Notes: a model not told the origin generated them from the letters alone. DNA of 64,000 bases from Ignavibacterium sp. (GCF_025998815.1 NZ_AP026678.1:2976001-3040000), one strand, 5' to 3'; shown: positions 25,723 to 34,885, counted from the first letter of the stretch. Numbers and translations are program-made.

Positions 25723-28192
25723 TCTATTCATTGCTCTTTCAATTATTATTTCATATCAAAGTGCTTTTGCACAAGGACAAACAAAAGTTTATAAGATTCT
25801 TGGTATAACTGTTTCCGGGAATAAAACTGCAGATGCAAATGCAATTATCTCTGCAAGCGGTATAAAGGTTAATGATGAAATTCAGGTTCCGGGAGATAAG
25901 ACTATCAATGCAATAAAAAATCTTTGGGCGCTCAATATTTTTAAAGATGTTCAGCTATTGATTGATAAAGAAATTGGTGATGGAATTTTTCTTCTGATTA
26001 AAGTAGAAGAATATCCGCGATTCGAACGAATTGTTTTTGAAGGCAATGATGAGTTAAGCACAAGTGATTTGGAAAAGAATGTTACCTTTCTCAGAGGCAC
26101 TGTCATTAAACCTCAGGACATAGCCAAGCTAAAACAAAAGATTATTAAAGAATATGAAAAAGAAGGTTTGCTGAGCGTAAAAATTCAGGAAAAATTCTAT
26201 ACCTTTTTTGCCGCTGATACAACCAAAGATGAAATTATCACAAGATGGAGAAATGAAAAAGATTTTTCGGATGAGTATGAATACCGCTATGACAGAGGTG
26301 ATACAAAATATTCTGATTTGATTTCTAGAATTAAGGACAGAGTAATTATCAAATTTATTATTGAGGAAGGTGAAGAAGTCCGTGTTAGAAAAATTGAATT
26401 TGTTGGTAACAAAGCTTTCGATGAAGGTGATTTGAAAGGTGCAATGGATGAAATTAATGAAGCAAAATGGTGGAAATTCTGGGGAAGTGGCAAATTTGAT
26501 TTTGAGAATTATAAAAAAGATAAACAAGCAATCGTAAAATTTTACAGAAAGAATGGCTACCGGGATGCTGCAATAGTTTCCGATACACTAATTTATTCCA
26601 ATGATAAAAAAGATTTAACAATTCGGATGGAAGTTTATGAAGGTCCTCAGTATAAAGTTAGAAATATCAATTGGGTTGGAAACACTGTTTATCCAAGCAG
26701 CATTCTTGCAGAAAGATTAGATATTGGTAAAGGTGACATTTTTGATGCTGAAAAATTTGAAAAGAATTTACGAGGAAATGAAAAACAAACAGATGTATCT
26801 TCGCTATATCTTGATAACGGTTATCTTACATTCAATCTTCAGACAAAGGAAATTAAAGTAGCAGAAGATTCAGTTGATATAGAAATCAGAATTGAAGAGC
26901 GAAATCAATTTACTGTAAACAGAGTTGATATTGAAGGTAATGATAAAACAAAAGAGAAAGTAATCAGAAGAGAACTTTATACTATTCCCGGAGACTACTT
27001 CAATCGCGGGCTGCTCTTAAGGAGCATTCAGAATCTTGCAAACCTTCAATACTTTAATGTAGAAAAACTCTATGGTGCAGAAGGAATTGGAACAAAACTA
27101 GCAAGCGACAGCACTGTTGATATCTCTTTCCGGGTTGAAGAAAAATCAAGCGATTATTTAAATGCATCAGTTGGATATAGTGGTGCTTTTGGATTTAGCG
27201 GAGCAGTTGGAATAACACTTACAAACTTTTCTATAACCGAGCCATTCAGACTTGGTGGTGGTCAGATATTAAGTTTCAACTGGCAATTTGGTGTTGGTAG
27301 TCTATATAGAACATTTACACTTGGATTTACAGAACCCTGGTTGTTTGATACTCCAACTTCTGTTGGTGCAGAAGTCTTTGATACAAGGCAACAGTATGTT
27401 TATGATTTAAGACAAACAGGTGCTACTATTAGAGTTGGGCGTAAACTTCGCTGGCCTGATGATTTTTTCTATGTGCAAGGTCGAGTCAAATACCAATATA
27501 ACAATGTGCTCGAAGGACAAGGTTTTTATGCCGAAGGTAAAACCAACCAATATACTTTAGGTGCATTGATTGCAAGAAAAGATATTGATAATCCAATTTT
27601 CCCATCAATCGGTTCTTCAATACAACTTGATGCAGAAATTTCCGGAGGTCCATTCTTACCTGGTGATGTTGATTATCTGAAAATCGGTTTTACATCAGAA
27701 TGGTATAGAAGACTTTTCAATACAAACAGAATAACATTATATACAATTGCTGATCTCGGATACATTGATGAAATAGTTCGAGGTACAAACATCCAACCGT
27801 TTGAATTTTATTATATGGGTGGAAATGGTTTAATTATCGCAACAACATCACTTCGCGGATATGATGACAGATCAGTTGGTCCGAAAAATGTTGATGGCAG
27901 AGTCATCGGTGGTAGAGTAATGGCAAAGTTTGGTACTGAATTAAGATTAGCTGTATCAATTGAACCAATACCATTATATGTTCTGGCATTTGCTGAAGCA
28001 GGCAATGTTTTTGAAAGTTTTGAGAAAACAGATATTTTTGACCTCCGTCGATCAGTTGGATTTGGTGCAAGATTACTGATAAATCCAATTGGTTTAATAG
28101 GTTTTGATCTTGGTTATGGCTTCGATCGTAAAGCTGTAAATGGAAATGATCCTGCGTGGCTCTTCCATTTTCAGTTTGGAAAAGGATTTTAA
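25691..28192 (+). CDS. bamA: Outer membrane assembly factor BamA (Omp85)
   Basis: An 833-aa protein beginning at the ATG at 25691, which gives a proper signal peptide (MQKNFLLRLASLFIALSIII ... SAFAQ); the frame stays open further upstream but without a signal sequence. Five POTRA domains occupy about residues 25-435, recognisable by repeats such as VRKIEFVGNKAFDEGDLKGA and VNRVDIEGNDKTKEKVIRRE. The C-terminal 16-strand barrel carries the conserved GYGF/DLGYGFDRK and LRGYDDRSVGP (VRGF/Y-type) motifs. BamA folds and inserts outer-membrane beta-barrels. It is followed by two Skp/OmpH chaperones and lpxD, the widely conserved bamA-skp-lpxD order. Confidence 0.96.
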   Translation: MQKNFLLRLASLFIALSIIISYQSAFAQGQTKVYKILGITVSGNKTADANAIISASGIKVNDEIQVPGDKTINAIKNLWALNIFKDVQLLIDKEIGDGIFLLIKVEEYPRFERIVFEGNDELSTSDLEKNVTFLRGTVIKPQDIAKLKQKIIKEYEKEGLLSVKIQEKFYTFFAADTTKDEIITRWRNEKDFSDEYEYRYDRGDTKYSDLISRIKDRVIIKFIIEEGEEVRVRKIEFVGNKAFDEGDLKGAMDEINEAKWWKFWGSGKFDFENYKKDKQAIVKFYRKNGYRDAAIVSDTLIYSNDKKDLTIRMEVYEGPQYKVRNINWVGNTVYPSSILAERLDIGKGDIFDAEKFEKNLRGNEKQTDVSSLYLDNGYLTFNLQTKEIKVAEDSVDIEIRIEERNQFTVNRVDIEGNDKTKEKVIRRELYTIPGDYFNRGLLLRSIQNLANLQYFNVEKLYGAEGIGTKLASDSTVDISFRVEEKSSDYLNASVGYSGAFGFSGAVGITLTNFSITEPFRLGGGQILSFNWQFGVGSLYRTFTLGFTEPWLFDTPTSVGAEVFDTRQQYVYDLRQTGATIRVGRKLRWPDDFFYVQGRVKYQYNNVLEGQGFYAEGKTNQYTLGALIARKDIDNPIFPSIGSSIQLDAEISGGPFLPGDVDYLKIGFTSEWYRRLFNTNRITLYTIADLGYIDEIVRGTNIQPFEFYYMGGNGLIIATTSLRGYDDRSVGPKNVDGRVIGGRVMAKFGTELRLAVSIEPIPLYVLAFAEAGNVFESFEKTDIFDLRRSVGFGARLLINPIGLIGFDLGYGFDRKAVNGNDPAWLFHFQFGKGF

Positions 28193-28230
28193 TAAATGTT
28201 CAACATTAAATAAAGAAAGAGGATTAAAAA

Positions 28231-28752
28231 GTGAAAAAGTACTTAGTGTTATTTTCCGTTCTTTTTGCAACTACATTATTTGCACAATCTCCTTTAAAGA
28301 TCGGTTATGTTGATTCGGAAGTTATTCTTACACAATTCTCCGAAGCAATTAAAGCTCAGGGTGATCTTGATGCTTTAACCAATAAATGGTCAGCTCAACT
28401 TGATTCTATGACACAGGCATATCAGAAAGCTATTCAGGACTATCAGAAGCAGGCTGAAACAATGCCTAACGATAAAAAGCTCGAAGCTCAGCAGAAAATT
28501 GTAAAGATGGAACAGGAAATTCTTGAATTCAGAAAGCAGAAATTTCAGCAGGGAACCGGAGAAATTTATGCAAAGCAGGAAGAACTTTTTGCTCCTGTAA
28601 AGAAAAAGATTTATGATGCAATTCAGAAAGTTGCAAAAGAAGAAGGTATGTCTTTCGTTTTCGATAAAAGCGGAGACATTCTCTTACTTTATGCTGACTC
28701 TGCTTTTGATATAACATTCAAAGTCCTGGATACACTTAAAAGAGGCAGCTAA
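28231..28752 (+). CDS. OmpH/Skp-family periplasmic chaperone, first copy
   Basis: A 173-aa exported protein, GTG start with AAAGAGGA upstream, and a signal peptide ending LFAQS. After the conserved KIGYVDSEVILTQF strand comes a long charged coiled-coil region (about residues 45-115) and then a second strand motif AIQKVAKEEGMSFVFDKSGDI, the Skp head-domain pattern. It should carry unfolded outer-membrane proteins to BamA, encoded 38 bases upstream. A terminator directly follows, so a second promoter is likely before its paralogue. Confidence 0.92.
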   Translation: MKKYLVLFSVLFATTLFAQSPLKIGYVDSEVILTQFSEAIKAQGDLDALTNKWSAQLDSMTQAYQKAIQDYQKQAETMPNDKKLEAQQKIVKMEQEILEFRKQKFQQGTGEIYAKQEELFAPVKKKIYDAIQKVAKEEGMSFVFDKSGDILLLYADSAFDITFKVLDTLKRGS

Positions 28753-28763
28753 TTTTATATTTG

Positions 28764-28805
28764 AAAAGTTCTCCCATAATTTTTGGTGGGAGAACTTTTT
28801 TATTT
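28764..28805 (+). terminator. Rho-independent terminator between the two ompH copies
   Basis: A 13-bp perfect stem, AAAAGTTCTCCCA with TGGGAGAACTTTT, has a ten-base loop and a T-rich tail. Its strength suggests the second ompH and lpxD are partly uncoupled from bamA transcription. Confidence 0.9.
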
Positions 28806-28846
28806 TATTGTAATTTTTCCTCAGAAAAAATCTGCAGGTATTAAAA

Positions 28847-29353
28847 ATGAAAAAATATTTTGTATTTGTCCTTTTATTTTTCCCGGCATTAACTTTCGCT
28901 CAGCTTAAAATTGGTTACATTGATTCAAATGCGCTGATGGATCAACTTCCCGATGTTCAGGATGCCAGACAAAGACTTGATGCACTTATTCAGGAATGGC
29001 AAACTGAATTAAACAGACTTGAATCAGAATGGAAAACTAAGTATGATGATTATGAGAAAAGAAAACTCATAATGTCTGAGCAAACCCGTGCTGAAACAGA
29101 ATCAGAACTTGTTAAACTTGAAAATCAGATTGCAGAATTTCGTGAAAAGAAATTTGGAACAAACGGTGAATTGTTTCAGAAACAGGATGAATTGATGAAA
29201 CCTGTTCAGAATAAAGTTTTTAATGCTATTAAAGAAGTAGCACAGGAAGACGATCTCGATTTTGTTTTTGATAGAAGTGGTGACATAATGATTTTGTACG
29301 CAAAAGATAAATATGATATAACTGCAAAGGTTCTTGCCAAACTTAAAATTTAA
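28847..29353 (+). CDS. OmpH/Skp-family periplasmic chaperone, second copy
   Basis: A 168-aa paralogue of the preceding protein, with a signal peptide (MKKYFVFVLLFFPALTFAQ). It shares the LKIGYIDSNALMDQLPD start, the coiled-coil middle and the AIKEVAQEDDLDFVFDRSGDI end. The two copies align over their whole length but differ at most coiled-coil positions, so the duplication is old. It is immediately followed, with no gap, by lpxD. Confidence 0.92.
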   Translation: MKKYFVFVLLFFPALTFAQLKIGYIDSNALMDQLPDVQDARQRLDALIQEWQTELNRLESEWKTKYDDYEKRKLIMSEQTRAETESELVKLENQIAEFREKKFGTNGELFQKQDELMKPVQNKVFNAIKEVAQEDDLDFVFDRSGDIMILYAKDKYDITAKVLAKLKI

Positions 29354-30403
29354 ATGATTAGTCTTACAGTAAAAGAAATTGCCAAATTAGTCTCCGGTAA
29401 AATAATCGGAGATGAAAACGCAATTATTAATTCTGTTGCAAAAATTGACGAAGCAAAATCCGGCGATTTATCTTTTATCTATCTACCAGCTTACGAAAAA
29501 TTTCAGAGTACAACAAAAGCATCAGCTCTTTTAGTCAAACCTGATCTTCAAAAAACAAGAAATGATATAACCTACATCGAAGTTGAGTCACCAGAAAAGG
29601 CATTCTTCCTAATTCTTCGTGAATTTTTCACACCTGAATTTCCACTATCAGGAATAGATGATACTGCATTCATTCATCCTGAGGCAAGGTTGGGAAATAA
29701 TGTTGCTGTTGGGAAGAATGTAGTTATCTCGAAAGGTTGTCGCATCGGTAATAACACAAAAATATTTCATAACACAATCCTTTATGAAGATGTTGAAATT
29801 GGAAATGATTGTTTGATTTTTTCCAACATAAGCATCAGAGAAAAATGCAAAATTGGTAATCGTGTTATAATTCATTCCGGAACTGTAATTGGTAGTGATG
29901 GTTTTGGTTTTAATCCTGATGAGAAAGGTGTATATCAGAAAATTCCACAGATTGGAAATGTAATAATTGAAGATGATGTTGAGCTTGGTGCTAATGTTGC
30001 TATTGACAGAGCTGCATTAGGTTCTACAATAATTAAGCGCGGAACCAAAATAGATAATCTAGTTCAGATTGCTCACAATGTAGTGATTGGCGAAGATACT
30101 GTCATTTCATCACAGACAGGAATTTCTGGTAGTACAAAAGTTGGTAATCATGTTATTATAGCAGGACAAGTTGGAATCGTTGGACATATTGAAATCGGAG
30201 ATAATGTTGTACTGATGGCTCAATCGGGAATTTCCAAATCAATAAAGAAACCAGGATATTATTTTGGTTATCCTGCCAAAGAATTAAGAACCTCTCAGAA
30301 ATTAGAAGCTCACATAAGAAATCTGCCTGATTATGCTGACAAGATTAAAAAGCTCGAAGAAGAAATAAAAGAACTAAAGAGTAGGCTGACATCTAATCCC
30401 TGA
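29354..30403 (+). CDS. lpxD: UDP-3-O-acylglucosamine N-acyltransferase
   Basis: A 349-aa enzyme of lipid A synthesis that adds the second hydroxyacyl chain to UDP-3-O-acylglucosamine. An N-terminal uridine-binding domain (about 1-100) precedes a left-handed beta-helix of hexapeptide repeats from about 100 to 310. The catalytic His lies in [15 protein letters not shown], and GSDGFGF is the family loop. A short C-terminal coiled coil ([15 protein letters not shown]) closes the trimer. Its ATG directly abuts the stop of the second ompH gene. Presence of lpxD means this organism makes lipid A. Confidence 0.96.
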   Translation: MISLTVKEIAKLVSGKIIGDENAIINSVAKIDEAKSGDLSFIYLPAYEKFQSTTKASALLVKPDLQKTRNDITYIEVESPEKAFFLILREFFTPEFPLSGIDDTAFIHPEARLGNNVAVGKNVVISKGCRIGNNTKIFHNTILYEDVEIGNDCLIFSNISIREKCKIGNRVIIHSGTVIGSDGFGFNPDEKGVYQKIPQIGNVIIEDDVELGANVAIDRAALGSTIIKRGTKIDNLVQIAHNVVIGEDTVISSQTGISGSTKVGNHVIIAGQVGIVGHIEIGDNVVLMAQSGISKSIKKPGYYFGYPAKELRTSQKLEAHIRNLPDYADKIKKLEEEIKELKSRLTSNP

Positions 30404-30437
30404 AGACTGCCTTCATAAATTAATTTTAAATAAGTTT

Positions 30438-30890
30438 TTACTGCTTTAAATAAAGTCCTAATTTTTTACAAAGATTTTGTAACAAATTTTTTTCATCCGG
30501 ATTTAATGCTTCGAAAATTTTTTCTATTTCCACCACAACAGCGGGAAAAATTTTTTCGAATTCTGACTTGCCTTTCTCAGTTAATGAAATAATATGAACT
30601 CTTCCATCATCTTTGCTTCTGTTTCTTTTGATTACTTTCCGCTTACGAAGGTTGTTTATGATCATCGTCATATTACCCTCAGTTCGCATTATCTTTTCAG
30701 CTAAAATCTTTTGCGGCAGATTTCCGAGATGATAGAGAACATCAAGCACATAAAACTGACCATCAGAATAACCATAAGAATTTGTAACTGCTGCGATTTT
30801 ACTTTTTACAATTTCAGAAGCACGAAATAATTTTATAAAACTATCCAGTGAATTCTTTTGTTCAAATGAGCCATTGAACTTTGAACCCAT
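30438..30890 (-). CDS. MarR-family transcriptional regulator
   Basis: A 150-aa winged-helix protein. The core shows QFYVLDVLYHLGNLPQKILAEKI, a recognition helix TEGNMTMIINNLRKRKVIKR and a wing NRSKDDGRVHIISLTEKG with the family D-x-R motif. Its start codon overlaps the stop of the upstream membrane-protein gene (TAATG) and has AAGGA just before it, so the two are coupled. It probably represses its own small operon in response to a ligand or oxidant; the signal is unknown. Confidence 0.92.
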   Translation of the reverse strand: MGSKFNGSFEQKNSLDSFIKLFRASEIVKSKIAAVTNSYGYSDGQFYVLDVLYHLGNLPQKILAEKIMRTEGNMTMIINNLRKRKVIKRNRSKDDGRVHIISLTEKGKSEFEKIFPAVVVEIEKIFEALNPDEKNLLQNLCKKLGLYLKQ

Positions 30891-31162
30891 TAATCCTTAC
30901 TCCTTGGAACAATTAAAGTGAGAATGGCAGTAAATAAAGCAGCACCAACAATTGACCAGATAATTGGATATTTAATGCCACCAGCTTCAAATGAAATCAA
31001 ATCGGGAAAGTTAAACTCTCTTGCCAGAATTGTTCCGAAATAAGCACCGATAAAGCCAACTACGATTGAAATTATGCATCCACCTTTTTTAAATCCAACA
31101 AGTGTTCTTCCAATACTGCCAGTGATAGCAGCTATTATCAGTAAAATAATTATGTCAAGCAT
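30890..31162 (-). CDS. GlsB/YeaQ/YmgE-family small membrane protein
   Basis: A 90-aa protein with three hydrophobic helices and the family's GSIGRTLVGFKKGG and VVGFIGAYFG motifs (Transgly_assoc family). The ATG at 31162 is chosen because AGAGGT lies six bases upstream; a longer reading frame continues to 31183. Members are stress-associated inner-membrane proteins of unclear mechanism. It is co-transcribed with the MarR regulator that follows. Confidence 0.85.
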   Translation of the reverse strand: MLDIIILLIIAAITGSIGRTLVGFKKGGCIISIVVGFIGAYFGTILAREFNFPDLISFEAGGIKYPIIWSIVGAALFTAILTLIVPRSKD

Positions 31163-31274
31163 CTTAACCTCTGAATAATTCACCCAAAAAATAAGTTTTA
31201 TTACTGAGAAAATCTTACAATATTTAAAGTGAATTTATCTCCTCACAAGATTGTTTGAAATTTTAAAAAGGAAT

Positions 31275-32210
31275 ATGAAACGAAAAGATTTTATTAGAAC
31301 TTCAATTTTTTCTTTACTTGGGTTTATCTTTTTTCGGAATGAAGTTTACTCAAAATCCGAGGATGAATCTATTAATTTCAAACCAAATCCATCTTTGTGG
31401 AAAGATGATGAAATAAATATTGCATGGATTGGTCATTCAACAGTACTGATTAATTTTTTTGGAGTTAAAATTTTAACCGATCCGGTTTTGTATGAAAGAA
31501 TAGGTCTTTATTTTCTTGGAATTACCTGGGGACCAAGTCGCTTTACTCATCCAGCATTGAATATTGACGAAATGCCCGAACCTGATATTATTTTACTTTC
31601 ACACGCTCATATGGACCATATGGATTATCAGACTTTACTTGATATCACAACTAAGTTTCCTAATAAAATTGACTGCTTAACTGCTTTTAATACTATGGAT
31701 GTTATTGCAGACCTGAAATGGAAGTCTTTGCAGGAAGTCGATTGGAATGAAGAAATTATGATTCGGGATATAAGATTCAAAGCTTATGAAGTGCAACATT
31801 TCGGTTGGAGGTATCCCTGGGAACGTGATCGTTCGAAAGGATTTTTTGAAGATGGCAGAAGTTACAACGCTTATCTCATTTCTTATAAAGGAAAAAATAT
31901 TTTATTTGGTGGTGACACCGCAATGACTGATAAGTTTAAAGATGTTGATGAACAGATTGATATTGCAATCATGCCAATTGGTGCTTATCGTCCCTGGCGA
32001 AAAAATCATTGTAATCCCGAGGAAGCTTTGATAATGGCAACAGAACATTTGAAAGCAAAATATTTTATTCCCATCCATACTAAAACTTTTAAGCAAGGAA
32101 CAGAGCCAATCACTGAGCCATTATCCTGGCTGAAAGAATCATCAAAGAATTATTCAATTAATTTGGTTATTGATGATATTGGACAAACTTTTACAATTAA
32201 AGAAACCTGA
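31275..32210 (+). CDS. Metallo-beta-lactamase-fold hydrolase, UlaG/NAPE-PLD-like, exported
   Basis: A 311-aa protein from the ATG at 31275 (AAAGGA site; an in-frame TTG at 31251 has no such site). The N-terminus (MKRKDFIRTSIFSLLGF) looks like a signal or membrane anchor. Zinc-site motifs are intact: IGHSTVLINFFGVKILTDP, LLSHAHMDHMD (H-x-H-x-D-H), a later HFGW and GGDTAMTD, and FIPIHTKTF. This pattern, with WGPSRFTHPA, is that of the lipid-hydrolase-like (NAPE-PLD-type) branch. The substrate may be a phospholipid or N-acyl ethanolamine, which is inference. A DinB-like gene starts six bases later. Confidence 0.85.
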   Translation: MKRKDFIRTSIFSLLGFIFFRNEVYSKSEDESINFKPNPSLWKDDEINIAWIGHSTVLINFFGVKILTDPVLYERIGLYFLGITWGPSRFTHPALNIDEMPEPDIILLSHAHMDHMDYQTLLDITTKFPNKIDCLTAFNTMDVIADLKWKSLQEVDWNEEIMIRDIRFKAYEVQHFGWRYPWERDRSKGFFEDGRSYNAYLISYKGKNILFGGDTAMTDKFKDVDEQIDIAIMPIGAYRPWRKNHCNPEEALIMATEHLKAKYFIPIHTKTFKQGTEPITEPLSWLKESSKNYSINLVIDDIGQTFTIKET

Positions 32211-32215
32211 TTTTT

Positions 32216-32782
32216 ATGAAACAGACAATTAAAGAACTTAAAGAAAATTTTATTTCCGACTCTGAATTTTTTGTTAAAGAAATTGATAAGCTTTATTCAT
32301 TAAATGATAATCAACTTAATTGGAAACCAGCTTCTGATGTATGGAGTGTTGCTGAATGTGTTGAGCATCTTGCAGTAACAAACAAACTGTATTTTGATGA
32401 AATGGAAAAACAGTTGTCTGAAAAGCAAATCAGTTGTAATGACTCTGAAGAAATTGTTAAACATAAATTTTTCGGAAAGTTGATAATAAAAGCAGTTGAT
32501 CCTGCCAATGTTAAGAAAACAAAGACCTTCTCGGTATTCAAACCTGAAAAAAGTTCATCTGATAATTCTGTTATTGATAAACTGATAAATATTCAAAAGG
32601 ATTTAATAAATCTTGTATCAATATCTCTCAATATTGATTTTAATAAATATGTGATGTCTTCACCAGCTTCAAAACTTATCAAAGAAAATTTTTCGGATGT
32701 TTTAGAAATCATCCGATTACATAACCAAAGACATTTATTGCAGATTAATAGAATTGTAAGTGATAAGAATTTTCCAAATTAG
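32216..32782 (+). CDS. DinB-superfamily protein
   Basis: A 188-aa four-helix-bundle protein. The conserved WSVAECVEHLAVTNKLYFDEM motif supplies the first metal-site His, and the C-terminal LHNQRHLLQINRI supplies the others. Family members are metal-dependent thiol transferases or hydrolases (bacillithiol or mycothiol-related) or remain uncharacterised. It is encoded directly after the metallo-hydrolase gene and probably shares its transcript. Confidence 0.82.
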   Translation: MKQTIKELKENFISDSEFFVKEIDKLYSLNDNQLNWKPASDVWSVAECVEHLAVTNKLYFDEMEKQLSEKQISCNDSEEIVKHKFFGKLIIKAVDPANVKKTKTFSVFKPEKSSSDNSVIDKLINIQKDLINLVSISLNIDFNKYVMSSPASKLIKENFSDVLEIIRLHNQRHLLQINRIVSDKNFPN

Positions 32783-32790
32783 TCAACTGA

Positions 32791-32813
32791 TTGATTTAAC
32801 TTAACTAAATCAA
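32791..32813 (+). promoter_or_regulatory. 8-bp perfect inverted repeat upstream of the lipoprotein-cobO genes
   Basis: TTGATTTA (32791-32798) and TAAATCAA (32806-32813) are perfect reverse complements around a seven-base centre. The repeat fills much of the 46-base gap and ends three bases before the AGGAG ribosome site of the next gene. With no T-run it is not a classical terminator, so an operator or leader hairpin is more likely. Confidence 0.4.
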
Positions 32814-32828
32814 ACAGGAGTTATAAAA

Positions 32829-33611
32829 ATGAAAGATTTAATAAAGTTGTTTTTCATTATTATGATTATACTCATGAATAATTCCTGTGAATTAAATGAA
32901 TCGATGGAGGATGGCTATTACCACGATTGGTCATCTGATTATTTACAGTCAACGAGTAACGATAGAATAATCCCGGATTCTATAAAAACTCTTTACAAAA
33001 CGGATGCTTCAATTCTTGCATTAAGAATAATGATAGCAGATACTTTTGCCAGAGACAACATAGCTGAAATTAATGAGAATTTAATTGATGAAATCTATCG
33101 CGGACTTATTTGTATTTACAATTTGAAGAACTATCGTCCGATAAACGTTTTTGTGGACAACTTTAAAATTCATGCTCGGGAGGATCCAAGTTTAACCCGA
33201 TTAATCGTTGTGGTTGATACAACAAAAGAATGGACTCGTGCCTGGATAAATGGACAAAGATTAACCGGATATCAGCAGATTGATGATTTGATACTAACAT
33301 ATGATTTACAACTTGGTGAAAGGTGGTATTTTAGTAATTACCACACATTGATTTCATCTAAACCTCTTAATTTACTTGCTCTGAAAAATTTCTTCAAAAA
33401 AATTGATGGTGTGCTCGATGCTGGTCCTGATGGTCTTATTGGTGATGGTAATGATATAGTTTTTAATTACTCCCGTTCGAATAAGATTTATACATTTGTT
33501 ATGGGATGGGGTGATTGTCTCGCAGGATGTATGTTTAAACATTATTGGGAAGTTGCAGTTACGCCAGATGAAAGGGTAAGATTTATCAAACAATATGGAG
33601 ATCCAATTTAA
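32829..33611 (+). CDS. Probable lipoprotein of unknown function
   Basis: A 260-aa protein. The N-terminal hydrophobic stretch (IKLFFIIMIILMNNSC) ends in a Cys that could be a relaxed lipobox, followed by an acidic linker typical of surface-exposed lipoproteins in this phylum. I do not recognise the family. The C-terminal third contains LDAGPDGLIGDGNDIVF, a calcium-loop-like Asp/Gly motif, and WGDCLAGCMFKHYW with two Cys that could form a disulfide. Its stop overlaps the cobalamin adenosyltransferase start by one base, so they are co-translated. Confidence 0.7.
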   Translation: MKDLIKLFFIIMIILMNNSCELNESMEDGYYHDWSSDYLQSTSNDRIIPDSIKTLYKTDASILALRIMIADTFARDNIAEINENLIDEIYRGLICIYNLKNYRPINVFVDNFKIHAREDPSLTRLIVVVDTTKEWTRAWINGQRLTGYQQIDDLILTYDLQLGERWYFSNYHTLISSKPLNLLALKNFFKKIDGVLDAGPDGLIGDGNDIVFNYSRSNKIYTFVMGWGDCLAGCMFKHYWEVAVTPDERVRFIKQYGDPI

Positions 33612-34144
33612 TGTCAAAGTTATCAAAAGGATTTATTCATATTTATACTGGTAATGGAAAAGGTAAAACTACTGCTGCTTTGGGACAAGCACTGCGAGCA
33701 GCTGGTGCTGGATTAAAAACTTACATCGCACAGTTTATGAAAGAATATCCTTATTCAGAATTGCAGAGTGTGAAATTACTAAACGAGTTTATAACAATAG
33801 AGCAGTTCTGCGGCGATGAATTTGTTTATAAGAAACAATTGCCCGATGAATCAGAAATTAAAAAAGCAATTGATGGATTGAACAAAGCTAAAATTAAAAT
33901 GATGAGTAAAGATTATGATATCATAATTCTTGATGAAGCAATTGTATCAATCTACTTTAAACTTCTAACGGTTGAACAGATAATTGATTTTATAAATTAT
34001 AAACCTGCTGATGTAGAGCTTATTCTTACCGGAAGATATTGTCCTGAAATATTGATTGAAAAAGCTGATTTGGTAACTGAAATGAAAGAAATCAAACATT
34101 ATTATTCAAAAGGCGTTACCTCACGAAAAGGAATAGAATCCTAA
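33611..34144 (+). CDS. cobO: Cob(I)yrinic acid a,c-diamide adenosyltransferase
   Basis: A 177-aa CobA/CobO/BtuR-type enzyme that attaches the 5'-deoxyadenosyl group to reduced corrinoids, making adenosylcobalamin. The P-loop IYTGNGKGKTTAALGQALRA near residue 11, YIAQFMK, and the Walker-B-like DIIILDEAIVSI are all present, and the length is normal. No other corrin synthesis gene is in the window, so it probably serves cobinamide or B12 salvage. The next gene, 102 bases on, encodes a B12-binding protein of the adenosylcobalamin photoreceptor type, a likely user of its product. Confidence 0.93.
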   Translation: MSKLSKGFIHIYTGNGKGKTTAALGQALRAAGAGLKTYIAQFMKEYPYSELQSVKLLNEFITIEQFCGDEFVYKKQLPDESEIKKAIDGLNKAKIKMMSKDYDIIILDEAIVSIYFKLLTVEQIIDFINYKPADVELILTGRYCPEILIEKADLVTEMKEIKHYYSKGVTSRKGIES

Positions 34145-34246
34145 TTGATTGATAAACAGAAATTATTTCGCAATGGTATTGGGAACTTTTTACTCTGAAA
34201 TTACATTTATTATTAGCATTTTAGTATCAACAATCTTTTAAAAACA

Positions 34247-34885
34247 ATGTCACAAATAAAACAATCTTACTTTTTAGACTTTTATAACAATCTTGTCGAA
34301 GGCAATAAGGAAAGATGCTCGGAAATAGTAAAGACACTGATTGATGAAGGAGTAGATTTAAAGGAAATATATGTCGAACTTTTTCAAAAAGCTCTTTACA
34401 GGATTGGAAAACTTTGGGATCATAATGAAATAACAATTCCAGAAGAGCATATGGCAACTCAGATTGTGGAAGCATTGATTAGCAAGTATGCTCCGAGTTC
34501 ACCGACTAATAGCAAGAATAAAGCAGTTGTAACTTGTATTGATAAAGAATTTCATGAAATCGGAGCTAAAATGGTTGCACATATCTTCGAAATAAATGGT
34601 TGGAAAACTTATTATTTAGGTGCATCAGTTCCTTTAAGAGAGTTGCTTAAATTTGTTAAACAATCCGATCCTGATATAATAGCACTTTCGTGGAGTCTCT
34701 ATCTGAATCTTGCTCGTTTTCTTGAAGTTGTAGATAGCCTTACAAAACTATTCCCAACCAAGAAAATTATTGTTGGCGGACAAGCGTTAGAAGAAAATTC
34801 AAATCAGTTACTTAAAAAATATCCGAATGTTAAACATATTGCCTCCATTTATGAACTGGATGATTATCTAAAAAAGAATAATTAA
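34247..34885 (+). CDS. Stand-alone CarH-like adenosylcobalamin-binding protein
   Basis: A 212-aa protein with the four-helix cap (about residues 1-85) and Rossmann-type B12-binding domain (about 88-212) of CarH/methionine-synthase-like proteins. The cap carries the CarH light-sensor motif W-x9-E-H: Trp57, Glu67, His68. The B12 loop is E101-x-H103-x-x-G106, the ExHxxG form of CarH rather than DxHxxG of the enzymes, followed by GASVP, SLYLN and VGGQA. There is no MerR helix-turn-helix. The residue after Trp57 is Asp58, where Thermus CarH has His132; His59 is next. It could be a light-dependent B12 antirepressor (compare AerR) or a corrinoid carrier. Confidence 0.82.
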   Translation: MSQIKQSYFLDFYNNLVEGNKERCSEIVKTLIDEGVDLKEIYVELFQKALYRIGKLWDHNEITIPEEHMATQIVEALISKYAPSSPTNSKNKAVVTCIDKEFHEIGAKMVAHIFEINGWKTYYLGASVPLRELLKFVKQSDPDIIALSWSLYLNLARFLEVVDSLTKLFPTKKIIVGGQALEENSNQLLKKYPNVKHIASIYELDDYLKKNN

